The notes under the pieces: model-generated
Told to the model about the DNA's origin: nothing
Seen by the model: the letters and a program-made list of their open reading frames with translations, nothing else
Database searches by the model: none
Source: Pseudomonadota bacterium
Lineage (GTDB): Bacteria; Pseudomonadota; Alphaproteobacteria; Rhizobiales; Beijerinckiaceae
Reading direction: 5' to 3'
Length of the DNA stretch: 7,402 bases
Assembly (NCBI GenBank): GCA_021812505.1
Contig: JAKANG010000056.1
Span: 1 to 7,402 of the forward strand
In this document: in pieces, positions 1 to 6,135 of the stretch
Position numbering within the stretch: position 1 is the stretch's first letter
Layout: each line of letters begins with the position of its first letter
Position numbers and translations under genes: made by a program

Positions 1-2051
1 ATCAGAAGCGTGCGGGCTCGGTGATCGACCATGTCGCGGAACTGGCGCGCCGTTTCGGCCGGCGGGTGACGATGCGCCTCGTCAAAGGCGCCTATTGGGA
101 CAGCGAGATCAAGCGGGCGCAGGAGCGGGGGCTGGCGGATTATCCGGTCTTCACCCGCAAGGCGATGACCGACCTGAATTACCTCGCCTGCGCCGACCGG
201 TTGCTGGCGGCGAGTCACGTCTTTCCGCAATTCGCCACCCATAATGCGCTGACCGCGGCGTCGATCGTCGCCCGGGCGCGCGGGCGCCGGGATTACGAAT
301 TTCAGCGCCTCCATGGCATGGGCGAGGCCTTGCATGAGGCGCTGCGTCAGCATTCGGGCGTCGCCTGCCGCGTCTATGCGCCGGTCGGGCCTCACCGCGA
401 CCTGCTCGCCTATCTGGTGCGGCGCCTGATCGAAAACGGCGCCAATACCTCTTTCGTCGCCCGCGCCGCCGAGCCAGAGATTTCGGAAACGGACCTTCTC
501 GCCGATCCGCTGGACATTTTGCGCGCCTCGGGCCGCGCCCGTCATAGCCGCCTGCCTTTGCCACGCGATCTTTTCGCGCCGGAGCGCAAGAACTCCGCGG
601 GCGTCGAATTCGGCGACCGCGCGGCGCTGGCGGGCCTTCTCGCCGAGATCGCGCCGCATCGGGGCGCTGCGGACGCCATCGTTCCGCATGCCGTCGAGGC
701 CGAGACCGCTCTCGTGCGCGCGCAAGAGGCCTTCCCGGCCTGGAGCGGGACGCCGGTCGCACGGCGCGCCGATATTCTGCTGCGCGTCGCCGACCTCGTC
801 GAATCCGAACGCGGCAGGCTGATCGCTCTCCTGCATGAGGAAGCGGGAAAGACGCTCGACGATTGTCTTGCCGAAGTCCGCGAGGCGGCGGATTTATGCC
901 GCTATTATGCAGCCGAGGCGAAAAAGATTTGCGCCGCCTTGCCGCTGCCCGGCGTGACCGGCGAGGACAATCTTCTGCGCCGACACGGGCGCGGCGTTTT
1001 TGTCTGCATTTCGCCGTGGAACTTCCCGCTCGCCATTTTTTCCGGCCAGATCGCGGCGGCGCTGGCGGCGGGAAATTGCGTGGTCGCCAAGCCGGCGGAA
1101 CAGACGCCGCGCATCGCCCTTGTCGCGGCGCAATTGTTTGCGGCGGCGGGCTTGCCCGACGGCGCGCTGGTCTGCGCCCCCGGCGACGGCGCCGTCGGCG
1201 CGGCGCTGGTTGCGGATCCGCGCGCGGCGGGCGTCGCCTTCACCGGCTCGGTCGAGACCGCGCAGTCGATCCAGCGCGCCCTGGCCGCGCGCGGCGGCCC
1301 GATCGTTCCGCTGATCGCCGAGACGGGCGGGATCAATGCGATGATCGTCGATTCGACCGCCCTGCTGGAGCAGGTGACCGACGACGTCCTGGCCTCGGCC
1401 TTCCGCTCCGCCGGCCAACGCTGTTCGGCGCTGCGCCTGCTCTGCCTGCAGGAGGATATTTACGCGCCCGCGCTCGACATGCTGATCGGCGCGGCGCGCG
1501 AATTGCGCATCGGCGATCCGCGCGAGGTCGCCACCCATATCGGCCCGGTCATCGACGCCGCAGCGAAAGCGGCGCTCGAGGCCTATCTCGCGGGCCGCAC
1601 CGCCGAGGGGCGCGTTCTCTATGCCGGCGCGGCGCCCAAGAGCGGGAACTTCGTCGCGCCCCATATCGTGCGGCTCGACTCGCCGCGCGACCTGACGCGC
1701 GAAATCTTCGGCCCCGTGCTCCATGTGACGAGCTGGCGGGCGGAAGGCTTTTCGGATCTGATCGACGAGATCGCGGCGTCGGGCTATGGCCTGACTCTCG
1801 GCCTGCACAGCCGGATCGACGGGCGCATCGCCGAACTCGCGCGCCGGGCGCCGGCCGGGAATATCTATGTCAACCGCAACATGATCGGCGCGGTGGTCGG
1901 CAGCCAGCCTTTCGGCGGCTTCGGCCTGAGCGGGAGCGGCCCAAAGGCCGGCGGGCCGGATTATCTGCGCCGTTTCACCCGCGAAACCACGCTGACCGTG
2001 AACACGGCGTCGCTCGGCGGCGACGCCGGCCTCCTGTCGATGGAGGATTAG
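1..2051 (+). CDS. putA: Bifunctional proline dehydrogenase / L-glutamate gamma-semialdehyde dehydrogenase PutA, 5'-truncated by the window
   Basis: PutA oxidises proline to glutamate in two steps: an FAD-linked proline dehydrogenase (PRODH) makes pyrroline-5-carboxylate, and an NAD-linked aldehyde dehydrogenase oxidises glutamate semialdehyde. The reading frame is open from the window edge (first whole codon at base 3, reading QKRAGSVIDHV), so the GTG at 21 is an internal valine and the true start lies upstream. The rest of the PRODH barrel is visible: RLVKGAYWDSE (from base 75), QFATHNA, and VRRLIENGANTSFV, whose paired arginines (bases 420-425) match the substrate-carboxylate-binding pair of the family. 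The dehydrogenase half shows SPWNFPLA, FTGS, the general-base Glu in AETGG (1320-1322), the catalytic Cys in SAGQRCSALR (1422-1424), EIFGPVL and QPFGGFGLSG. The protein ends about 20 residues after the ALDH domain, so this is the short PutA type without a C-terminal extension. Whether an N-terminal DNA-binding domain exists cannot be seen. The gene is convergent with ppk2. Confidence 0.97.
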   Translation, partial: QKRAGSVIDHVAELARRFGRRVTMRLVKGAYWDSEIKRAQERGLADYPVFTRKAMTDLNYLACADRLLAASHVFPQFATHNALTAASIVARARGRRDYEFQRLHGMGEALHEALRQHSGVACRVYAPVGPHRDLLAYLVRRLIENGANTSFVARAAEPEISETDLLADPLDILRASGRARHSRLPLPRDLFAPERKNSAGVEFGDRAALAGLLAEIAPHRGAADAIVPHAVEAETALVRAQEAFPAWSGTPVARRADILLRVADLVESERGRLIALLHEEAGKTLDDCLAEVREAADLCRYYAAEAKKICAALPLPGVTGEDNLLRRHGRGVFVCISPWNFPLAIFSGQIAAALAAGNCVVAKPAEQTPRIALVAAQLFAAAGLPDGALVCAPGDGAVGAALVADPRAAGVAFTGSVETAQSIQRALAARGGPIVPLIAETGGINAMIVDSTALLEQVTDDVLASAFRSAGQRCSALRLLCLQEDIYAPALDMLIGAARELRIGDPREVATHIGPVIDAAAKAALEAYLAGRTAEGRVLYAGAAPKSGNFVAPHIVRLDSPRDLTREIFGPVLHVTSWRAEGFSDLIDEIAASGYGLTLGLHSRIDGRIAELARRAPAGNIYVNRNMIGAVVGSQPFGGFGLSGSGPKAGGPDYLRRFTRETTLTVNTASLGGDAGLLSMED

Positions 2052-2896
2052 GCCTTTTCCACGCCCCAATCGTGTTCGGTCACATATTTGTATGGATAGT
2101 CCGGCTCGACATAGCCCTTGGGTCCCTCGCGCTTCGGCAGTTTCACCTTGTCGCGCGGCACGTCCTCGTAGGGAATGTGCTTCAGCAGATGCGAGATCAC
2201 ATTGAGCCGCGCCCGCTTCTTGTCGTCGGAGCGCAGGACATACCAGGGACCCCAGGAGGTGTCGGTGGCCGCGAACATGGCGTCGCGGGCGCGGGAATAA
2301 TCGTACCATTTGCTGAAGCTCTTCAGGTCCATCGGCGAGAGCTTCCAGATCTTGCGGCCGTCGTCGATGCGCGCTTCGAGGCGGCGCTCCTGCTCCTCCA
2401 TGCTGACCTCAAGCCAGTATTTCAGCAGGATGATCCCCGCTTCGATCATGGCCCTCTCGACAGCTGGGGCCATCAGCAGAAAGCGCTCGACCTGTTCATC
2501 GGTGGCGAAGCCCATGACCCGCTCGACGCCCGGGCGATTGTACCAGGAGCGGTCGAAGATCACGACCTCGCCGGCGGCGGGGAAATGCTCGATATAGCGC
2601 TGGATGTACATCTGCGACTTCTGTCGCTCGGTCGGCGCGGGCAGCGCGACGACGCGGAAGACGCGCGGGCTGACGCGCTCGGTGATCGCCTTGATGCAGC
2701 CGCCCTTGCCGGCGCCGTCGCGTCCTTCGAAAATGATGCAGACCTTGAGGCCCTTGGCCACGACCCATTGCTGGAGTTTCACGAGTTCGACATGGAGCCT
2801 GGCCAGCTCCTTCTCGTAAAGCTTGTTGGAGAGCTTGCCGCCGATGGATTTGGCCTCGGCGTCGATTTCGCGATGCTTCTTGTCTTTCTTGCCCAT
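2048..2896 (-). CDS. ppk2: Polyphosphate kinase 2 (PPK2 family, class I type)
   Basis: The 282-residue protein is a cytoplasmic PPK2, which transfers phosphate between polyphosphate and nucleoside diphosphates. Class I members usually favour making ATP or GTP from polyP; direction and nucleotide preference are not readable here. Motifs in order are a lysine-rich N-terminus (MGKKDKKH), Walker A EGRDGAGKGG (residues 57-66), APTERQKSQMYIQRYIEHFP (86-105), Walker B VVIFDRSWYNR (111-121, Asp115), and the lid and C-terminal block with KYWLEVS (159-165), RKIWKLSPMD (181-190) and DDKKRARLN (224-232). Length and motif order fit single-domain PPK2. I chose ATG 2896 because a strong ribosome-binding site (GGAGG, 7 bases before the start on the minus strand) precedes it. 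The open frame runs on to 3082, but the added residues do not look like PPK2 and would overlap the SRP RNA gene. Its TAA stop interlocks with the putA TAG. No good promoter match was seen upstream. Confidence in the family is very high, in the class moderate. Confidence 0.95.
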   Translation of the reverse strand: MGKKDKKHREIDAEAKSIGGKLSNKLYEKELARLHVELVKLQQWVVAKGLKVCIIFEGRDGAGKGGCIKAITERVSPRVFRVVALPAPTERQKSQMYIQRYIEHFPAAGEVVIFDRSWYNRPGVERVMGFATDEQVERFLLMAPAVERAMIEAGIILLKYWLEVSMEEQERRLEARIDDGRKIWKLSPMDLKSFSKWYDYSRARDAMFAATDTSWGPWYVLRSDDKKRARLNVISHLLKHIPYEDVPRDKVKLPKREGPKGYVEPDYPYKYVTEHDWGVEKA

Positions 2897-3049
2897 TTCG
2901 CAGCCTCCCGGCGTATCGCGGCGTCGAACCCGCCTTGCACGATACCACAGCTTCGGCGCATGCGCCGCGTCGTGTCTTTGCGCCGGAATTCCGCTTTCCC
3001 GAATTGCCGCGCCCCTTGCATAAAGACCCTCGATGGTCCAAATAGGCGT
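2897..3049. other. Divergent intergenic region between ppk2 and the SRP RNA gene
   Basis: This 153-base gap must hold the start signals for ppk2 (leftward) and for the SRP RNA (rightward). It contains the ppk2 ribosome-binding site next to 2896, a perfect 14-base palindrome CGGCGCATGCGCCG at 2954-2967, and a candidate SRP RNA promoter at 3016-3044. No convincing -35/-10 pair was found for ppk2 on the minus strand; a lone TATCGT-like -10 (2939-2944) lacks a matching -35. No credible small coding region was seen. Confidence 0.6.
3016..3044 (+). promoter_or_regulatory. Candidate promoter of the SRP RNA gene
   Basis: TTGCAT (3016-3021) is a fair -35. Seventeen bases further on lies CAAATA (3039-3044), a poor match to the consensus -10, although CCAAAT (3038-3043) overlaps it. 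The support is mainly positional: the predicted start of transcription, 6-7 bases downstream, coincides with the 5' end of the SRP RNA helix at about 3051. The call is tentative. Confidence 0.35.
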
Positions 3050-3146
3050 CGGGAGGTTGGCGGTGGACGTTCCACTCGCCAACCGGGTCAGGTCCGGAAG
3101 GAAGCAGCCCTAACGAGAATGGGCGGGTCTTCGTCCAACCTCCTAC
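3050..3146 (+). ncRNA. ffs: Signal recognition particle RNA, small bacterial type (4.5S RNA)
   Basis: This RNA scaffolds the signal recognition particle. Together with Ffh protein it recognises signal sequences on nascent membrane and secreted proteins and brings ribosomes to the FtsY receptor. The diagnostic domain IV hairpin lies at 3085-3110: GGG (3085-3087) pairs with CCC (3108-3110), the internal loops carry the conserved TCAGG and GCAG sides, and the GGAA tetraloop sits at 3096-3099. It is followed by the family-typical TAACGAGA. The ends of the molecule pair perfectly: GGAGGTTGG (3052-3060) with CCAACCTCC (3135-3143), giving a hairpin RNA of about 97 bases as expected for the small type without an Alu domain. 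Exact ends are inferred from that helix. A short T run (3147-3150) directly after the closing helix could end transcription. dnaX starts 109 bases downstream. Confidence 0.96.
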
Positions 3147-3255
3147 TTTTGCGGCTTCGCCCGGCGGGTCGCATTCCGCGGGTCGCTACGCGGTCTTGCG
3201 AAAAGGTTCTGGTTCGCGCGCCCGACGACCGCTGGCGCCTTCTCACGGCGGTTCG
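3147..3255. other. Spacer between SRP RNA and dnaX
   Basis: This 109-base leader shows TTTT at 3147-3150 after the SRP RNA helix, a 9-base direct repeat GCGGGTCGC at 3164-3172 and 3178-3186, and a small possible hairpin CCGCG (3176-3180) / CGCGG (3189-3193) without a T tract. There is no clear -35/-10 pair for dnaX, so dnaX may depend partly on readthrough from the SRP RNA promoter. This is inference. The open frame entering dnaX from TTG 3196 adds 20 basic residues unlike DnaX. Confidence 0.45.
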
Positions 3256-5118
3256 ATGATCGACGATTCCGCGCCAAATCCGAGCGAAAGCCAGTCCGGC
3301 GCCCTGTTCACCGACGTGCCGTCGAGCCCGGCGCCGGAAAAGCCGCCGGGCGTCTATCGCGTCCTGGCGCGAAAATATCGTCCGTCGCGCTTCGAAGACC
3401 TGATCGGCCAGGAGCCGATGGTCCGCACCTTGTCCAACGCCTTCGAGATCGGCCGCATCCACCAGGCCTATATGCTGACGGGCGTGCGCGGGGTCGGCAA
3501 GACCACCACGGCGCGCATTCTCGCCCGCGCCTTCAATTACGAATTGCCGGCGCGCGACGGCAGGCCCGCCGTCAACAGGCCGACCATCCACATGGACGAG
3601 ATCGGCGTCCATTGCCAGGCGATCATGGAATCGCGGCATGTCGACGTGATCGAGATGGACGCGGCCTCCCACACCAGCATCGACGACATCCGCGAAATCG
3701 TGGACAGCGCGCGCTACAAGCCGGTGATGGCGCGGACCAAGGTCTATATCATCGACGAAGTCCACATGCTCTCGAAGTCGGCCTTCAACGGCCTGCTGAA
3801 AACGCTCGAAGAGCCGCCGGAACACGTCAAGTTCCTGTTCGCCACGACGGAAATCGAGAAGGTCCCGGTGACCGTGCGCTCGCGCTGCCTGCGTTTCGAC
3901 CTGCGCCGGGTCGAGACCGAGGCCCTGGTCCGCCATCTCGCCATGATCTGCGACAAGGAAAAGGTCGAGATCGAGCATGATTCGCTCGCCTTGATCGCCC
4001 GCGCCTCGGAAGGATCGGTGCGCGACGCCCTGTCTCTGCTCGATCAGGCGATCGCCCACGGCGCGGGCTCGGCCGTCGGGGTCGAAGCCCTGCGCCTGAT
4101 GCTCGGCCTCGCCGACCGCTCGCGGGTGATCGACCTGTTCGAAAGCGTCATGAAGGGCGATATCGCCGGGTCCCTGGCCAATCTCAAGGAGCAATATGAC
4201 GCCGGCGCGGACCCGGCTCAGGTCCTCGTCGATCTTGCCTCCTTCGTCCATTTCGTCACCAAGACCAAGATCGCGCCCTCGGTCGTCGACCCCTCCGCGA
4301 CCGAGGTCGAGCGCGAGCGCGGCGGCTTTTTCGCGCAGAACCTTTCGATGTCCGCGCTGTCGCGCGCCTGGCAGATCCTGCTCAAGGGCGTTGAGGAGGT
4401 GAAGGACTCGCCGCGGCCTTTGCCCGCCGCCGACATGGTTCTGGTGCGGCTCGCCTATGCCGCCGATCTCCCCACGCCCGAGGACGCCCTGAAACGGCTC
4501 GCTTCTGCGCCGGCCGGGGTCCCGCGCGGGCCGTCGAACGGCGCCTCTCCGCCGTCGGCGCCGGGGCCTTCCGCCGCCTTGCGCGCGGCGCCGCGCCTCG
4601 CCGCAGCGCCCGCCATCCCCGCGCCTTCGCCGGCGCCGGCTCCGACGGCGGCAAGCGCGCCGGCGCTCGTCGTCCGGACGTTCGCTGAACTCGTCGCTCT
4701 GGCGGGCGAGAAGCGCGACATCCAGATGAAGACGGCGCTTGAGCGCGACGTGCGCCTTGTGCGTTTCGAATCCGGCGTGCTCGAATTTTCGCTGGCGCCC
4801 GGCGGGTCGCCCGCCCTTGCGCCCCAGCTCGCCCGCAAATTGCAGGACTGGACCGGACAGCGCTGGATGGTCGCGCTCTCCTCGGCGGAAGGCGCGCCGA
4901 GCCTCGCCGAACAGGCCGAGGCCCGCGAGAACGAGCGGCGGGTCGGGTTGCAGGCCCATCCCTTCGTGCGCGCGGCGCTGGAGCTCTTTCCCGGCGCGGC
5001 GATTGTCGGCATAAGCGGCGGCGACGCGGAATCGGCGCCGGCAGCCCCCCCGGCGGCGCCGGAGGCGGCGAGCGAAGAGGTCGCCTATATCGACGAATCC
5101 GAAGACGAGGATTTCTGA
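3256..5118 (+). CDS. dnaX: DNA polymerase III subunit gamma/tau
   Basis: DnaX is the ATPase core of the clamp loader, which opens and places the beta clamp on primed DNA. Its long (tau) form also links the polymerases to the helicase. The 620 residues show RVLARKYRPSRFEDLIGQ (35-52), Walker A GVRGVGKT (76-83), Walker B VYIIDEVHML (163-172), sensor 1 FATTE (195-199), the arginine-finger SRC motif (209-211) and sensor 2 GSVRDALSLLDQA (253-265). An Ala/Pro-rich linker (about 415-470) leads to the C-terminal domain and an acidic tail (DESEDEDF). The region that normally carries four zinc-binding cysteines (about 94-125) keeps only Cys120. No A-rich slippery heptamer is seen, so gamma is probably not made by frameshifting. 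In Caulobacter shorter forms arise by ClpXP processing, and the same is possible here. ATG 3256 was chosen because residues upstream do not fit the family; its ribosome-binding site is poor (GGCGG only 4 bases away). ybaB follows immediately. Confidence 0.97.
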   Translation: MIDDSAPNPSESQSGALFTDVPSSPAPEKPPGVYRVLARKYRPSRFEDLIGQEPMVRTLSNAFEIGRIHQAYMLTGVRGVGKTTTARILARAFNYELPARDGRPAVNRPTIHMDEIGVHCQAIMESRHVDVIEMDAASHTSIDDIREIVDSARYKPVMARTKVYIIDEVHMLSKSAFNGLLKTLEEPPEHVKFLFATTEIEKVPVTVRSRCLRFDLRRVETEALVRHLAMICDKEKVEIEHDSLALIARASEGSVRDALSLLDQAIAHGAGSAVGVEALRLMLGLADRSRVIDLFESVMKGDIAGSLANLKEQYDAGADPAQVLVDLASFVHFVTKTKIAPSVVDPSATEVERERGGFFAQNLSMSALSRAWQILLKGVEEVKDSPRPLPAADMVLVRLAYAADLPTPEDALKRLASAPAGVPRGPSNGASPPSAPGPSAALRAAPRLAAAPAIPAPSPAPAPTAASAPALVVRTFAELVALAGEKRDIQMKTALERDVRLVRFESGVLEFSLAPGGSPALAPQLARKLQDWTGQRWMVALSSAEGAPSLAEQAEARENERRVGLQAHPFVRAALELFPGAAIVGISGGDAESAPAAPPAAPEAASEEVAYIDESEDEDF

Positions 5119-5439
5119 ATGGACATCATGGGTTTGATGAAAAAGGCCGGCGCCATGCAGGCCAAAATGGCCGAAATGCAGGCCGAGCTCGACAATGTCA
5201 CGGTCGAGGGGCTTTCCGGCGGCGGGCTGGTGAAGGTCACGCTCACCGCAAAGGGAGCGCTGCAGGGCCTTTCGATCGATCCGTCGTTGATCAGGGAAGA
5301 CGAGAAGGAAATTCTCGAGGATCTGATCGTCGCCGCCCATGCCGACGCGCGGCGCAAGGCCGAGGCCTTGCTGGAAGAAAAGATGAAGGGCATGACCGCC
5401 GGCCTCGGCCTGCCCGCGGGAATGAAGCTGCCGTTTTAG
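5119..5439 (+). CDS. ybaB: YbaB/EbfC family nucleoid-associated protein
   Basis: This 106-residue protein belongs to the YbaB/EbfC family: small dimeric DNA-binding proteins thought to coat the nucleoid and often encoded between dnaX and recR. The N-terminal helix (MDIMGLMKKAGAMQAKMAEM) is methionine- and lysine-rich as usual. It is followed by the conserved core VEGLSGGGLVKVTLTAKG (29-46), the I-D-P segment LSIDPSLI (51-58), and an amphipathic C-terminal helix (about 59-92) that includes AAHADARRKAE. The gene ends in a Gly/Met/Pro tail. The ATG directly follows the dnaX TGA with no spacing. A GAGG motif inside the last dnaX codons (5107-5110), 8 bases before the ATG, serves as ribosome-binding site, so the two are almost certainly translated from one mRNA. 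Length matches the family. The exact cellular role, beyond DNA binding reported for relatives, is not determined by the sequence. Confidence 0.95.
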   Translation: MDIMGLMKKAGAMQAKMAEMQAELDNVTVEGLSGGGLVKVTLTAKGALQGLSIDPSLIREDEKEILEDLIVAAHADARRKAEALLEEKMKGMTAGLGLPAGMKLPF

Positions 5440-5510
5440 TCGTTGCCTTCCGCGCCTTGGCGTGGCGGGCCGATGGTCGCCGTCGCTCCTGGCGCCGTTG
5501 GTGTGATTCC

Positions 5511-5515
5511 TAAGG
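5511..5515 (+). promoter_or_regulatory. Ribosome-binding site of recR
   Basis: TAAGG lies 7 bases before ATG 5523 and supports that start. It sits in an 83-base gap after ybaB (5440-5522) in which I see no terminator or convincing promoter, so recR is probably co-transcribed with dnaX and ybaB. Confidence 0.6.
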
Positions 5516-5522
5516 TATTCAA

Positions 5523-6128
5523 ATGGCGGAACGCATCGCCGGGCCGGAGATCGAGCGGCTGATCCAGTTGCTGGCCCGCCTTCCGGGCCTCGGGCCGCGC
5601 TCGGCGCGGCGCGCCGCCCTGCATCTGATCCGCAAGCGTGAGGAACTGCTTGGCCCGCTCGCCGAGGCGATGCGCGTGGCCAAGGAGAAGATCGTCGCCT
5701 GTTCCGTCTGCGGCAATATCGACACCTGCGATCCTTGCAGCATCTGCGCCGATCCGCGGCGCGACGCGAGCGTGATCGTCGTGGTCGAAACCGTGGGCGA
5801 CCTCTGGGCGCTGGAGCGCGCCGGGGCGCTGAGCGCGAAATATCACGTGCTCGGCGGCGCCTTGTCGCCGCTCGACGGCGTCGGGCCCGACGACCTCAAT
5901 ATCGCGGGTCTCGTCGGGCGCGTCGCCGCAGGCGGGGTCAAGGAAGTCATTCTGGCGGTCAACGCCACGGTCGATGGCCAGACGACGGCTCATTACGTGA
6001 CAGAGCTTCTTGCGCCCTTTTCAGTAAAATGCACGCGCCTCGCCCATGGCGTGCCGGTCGGCGGCGAGCTGGATTATCTGGATGAAGGCACGCTCGCGGC
6101 GGCGCTGCGCAGCCGGACGGATTTGTGA
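5523..6128 (+). CDS. recR: Recombination mediator protein RecR
   Basis: RecR works with RecO (and RecF) to load RecA on SSB-coated single-stranded DNA during gap repair; the ring-shaped protein clamps DNA. The 201 residues show all family parts in order: a helix-hairpin-helix [14 protein letters not shown] (17-30), a C4 zinc finger with Cys60, Cys63, Cys72 and Cys75 (plus an extra Cys69), a Toprim domain beginning [14 protein letters not shown] (85-98) and continuing through [19 protein letters not shown] (107-125) and [16 protein letters not shown] (141-156), and the C-terminal segment with [20 protein letters not shown] (172-191). Length and the full motif set indicate an intact protein. 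ATG 5523 is backed by TAAGG 7 bases upstream. It is the last gene of the dnaX-ybaB-recR set and meets rmuC tail to tail with only 7 bases between stop codons. No hairpin terminator is evident in that gap. Confidence 0.98.
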   Translation: MAERIAGPEIERLIQLLARLPGLGPRSARRAALHLIRKREELLGPLAEAMRVAKEKIVACSVCGNIDTCDPCSICADPRRDASVIVVVETVGDLWALERAGALSAKYHVLGGALSPLDGVGPDDLNIAGLVGRVAAGGVKEVILAVNATVDGQTTAHYVTELLAPFSVKCTRLAHGVPVGGELDYLDEGTLAAALRSRTDL

Positions 6129-6135
6129 GCGCGCC

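Noticed and set aside
894..2309. A 471-codon minus-strand frame opposite putA
   Set aside because: It overlaps the conserved putA dehydrogenase domain and the 3' part of ppk2 and shows no family motifs.
2897..3082. N-terminal extension of ppk2 to a start at 3082
   Set aside because: The extra 62 residues are unlike PPK2, would overlap the SRP RNA gene, and a strong ribosome-binding site precedes ATG 2896.
3196..3255. TTG start giving dnaX 20 more residues
   Set aside because: The added residues are basic and unlike DnaX N-termini, and no ribosome-binding site was seen. ATG 3256 is the first good start.
863..3259. A 798-codon plus-strand frame running through putA, ppk2 and the SRP RNA gene
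   Set aside because: It crosses three confirmed genes in wrong frames, and its composition is arginine-rich shadow sequence.
3088..5340. A 750-codon open frame on the minus strand opposite dnaX and ybaB
   Set aside because: It is the mirror of a GC-rich, strongly codon-biased gene. The translation is rich in Arg, Gly, Asp and His with no recognisable domain, while dnaX on the other strand is unmistakable. It would also overlap the SRP RNA gene.
6129..6135. Possible bidirectional terminator between recR and rmuC
   Set aside because: The gap is only 7 bases and I see no hairpin with T tracts on either side.
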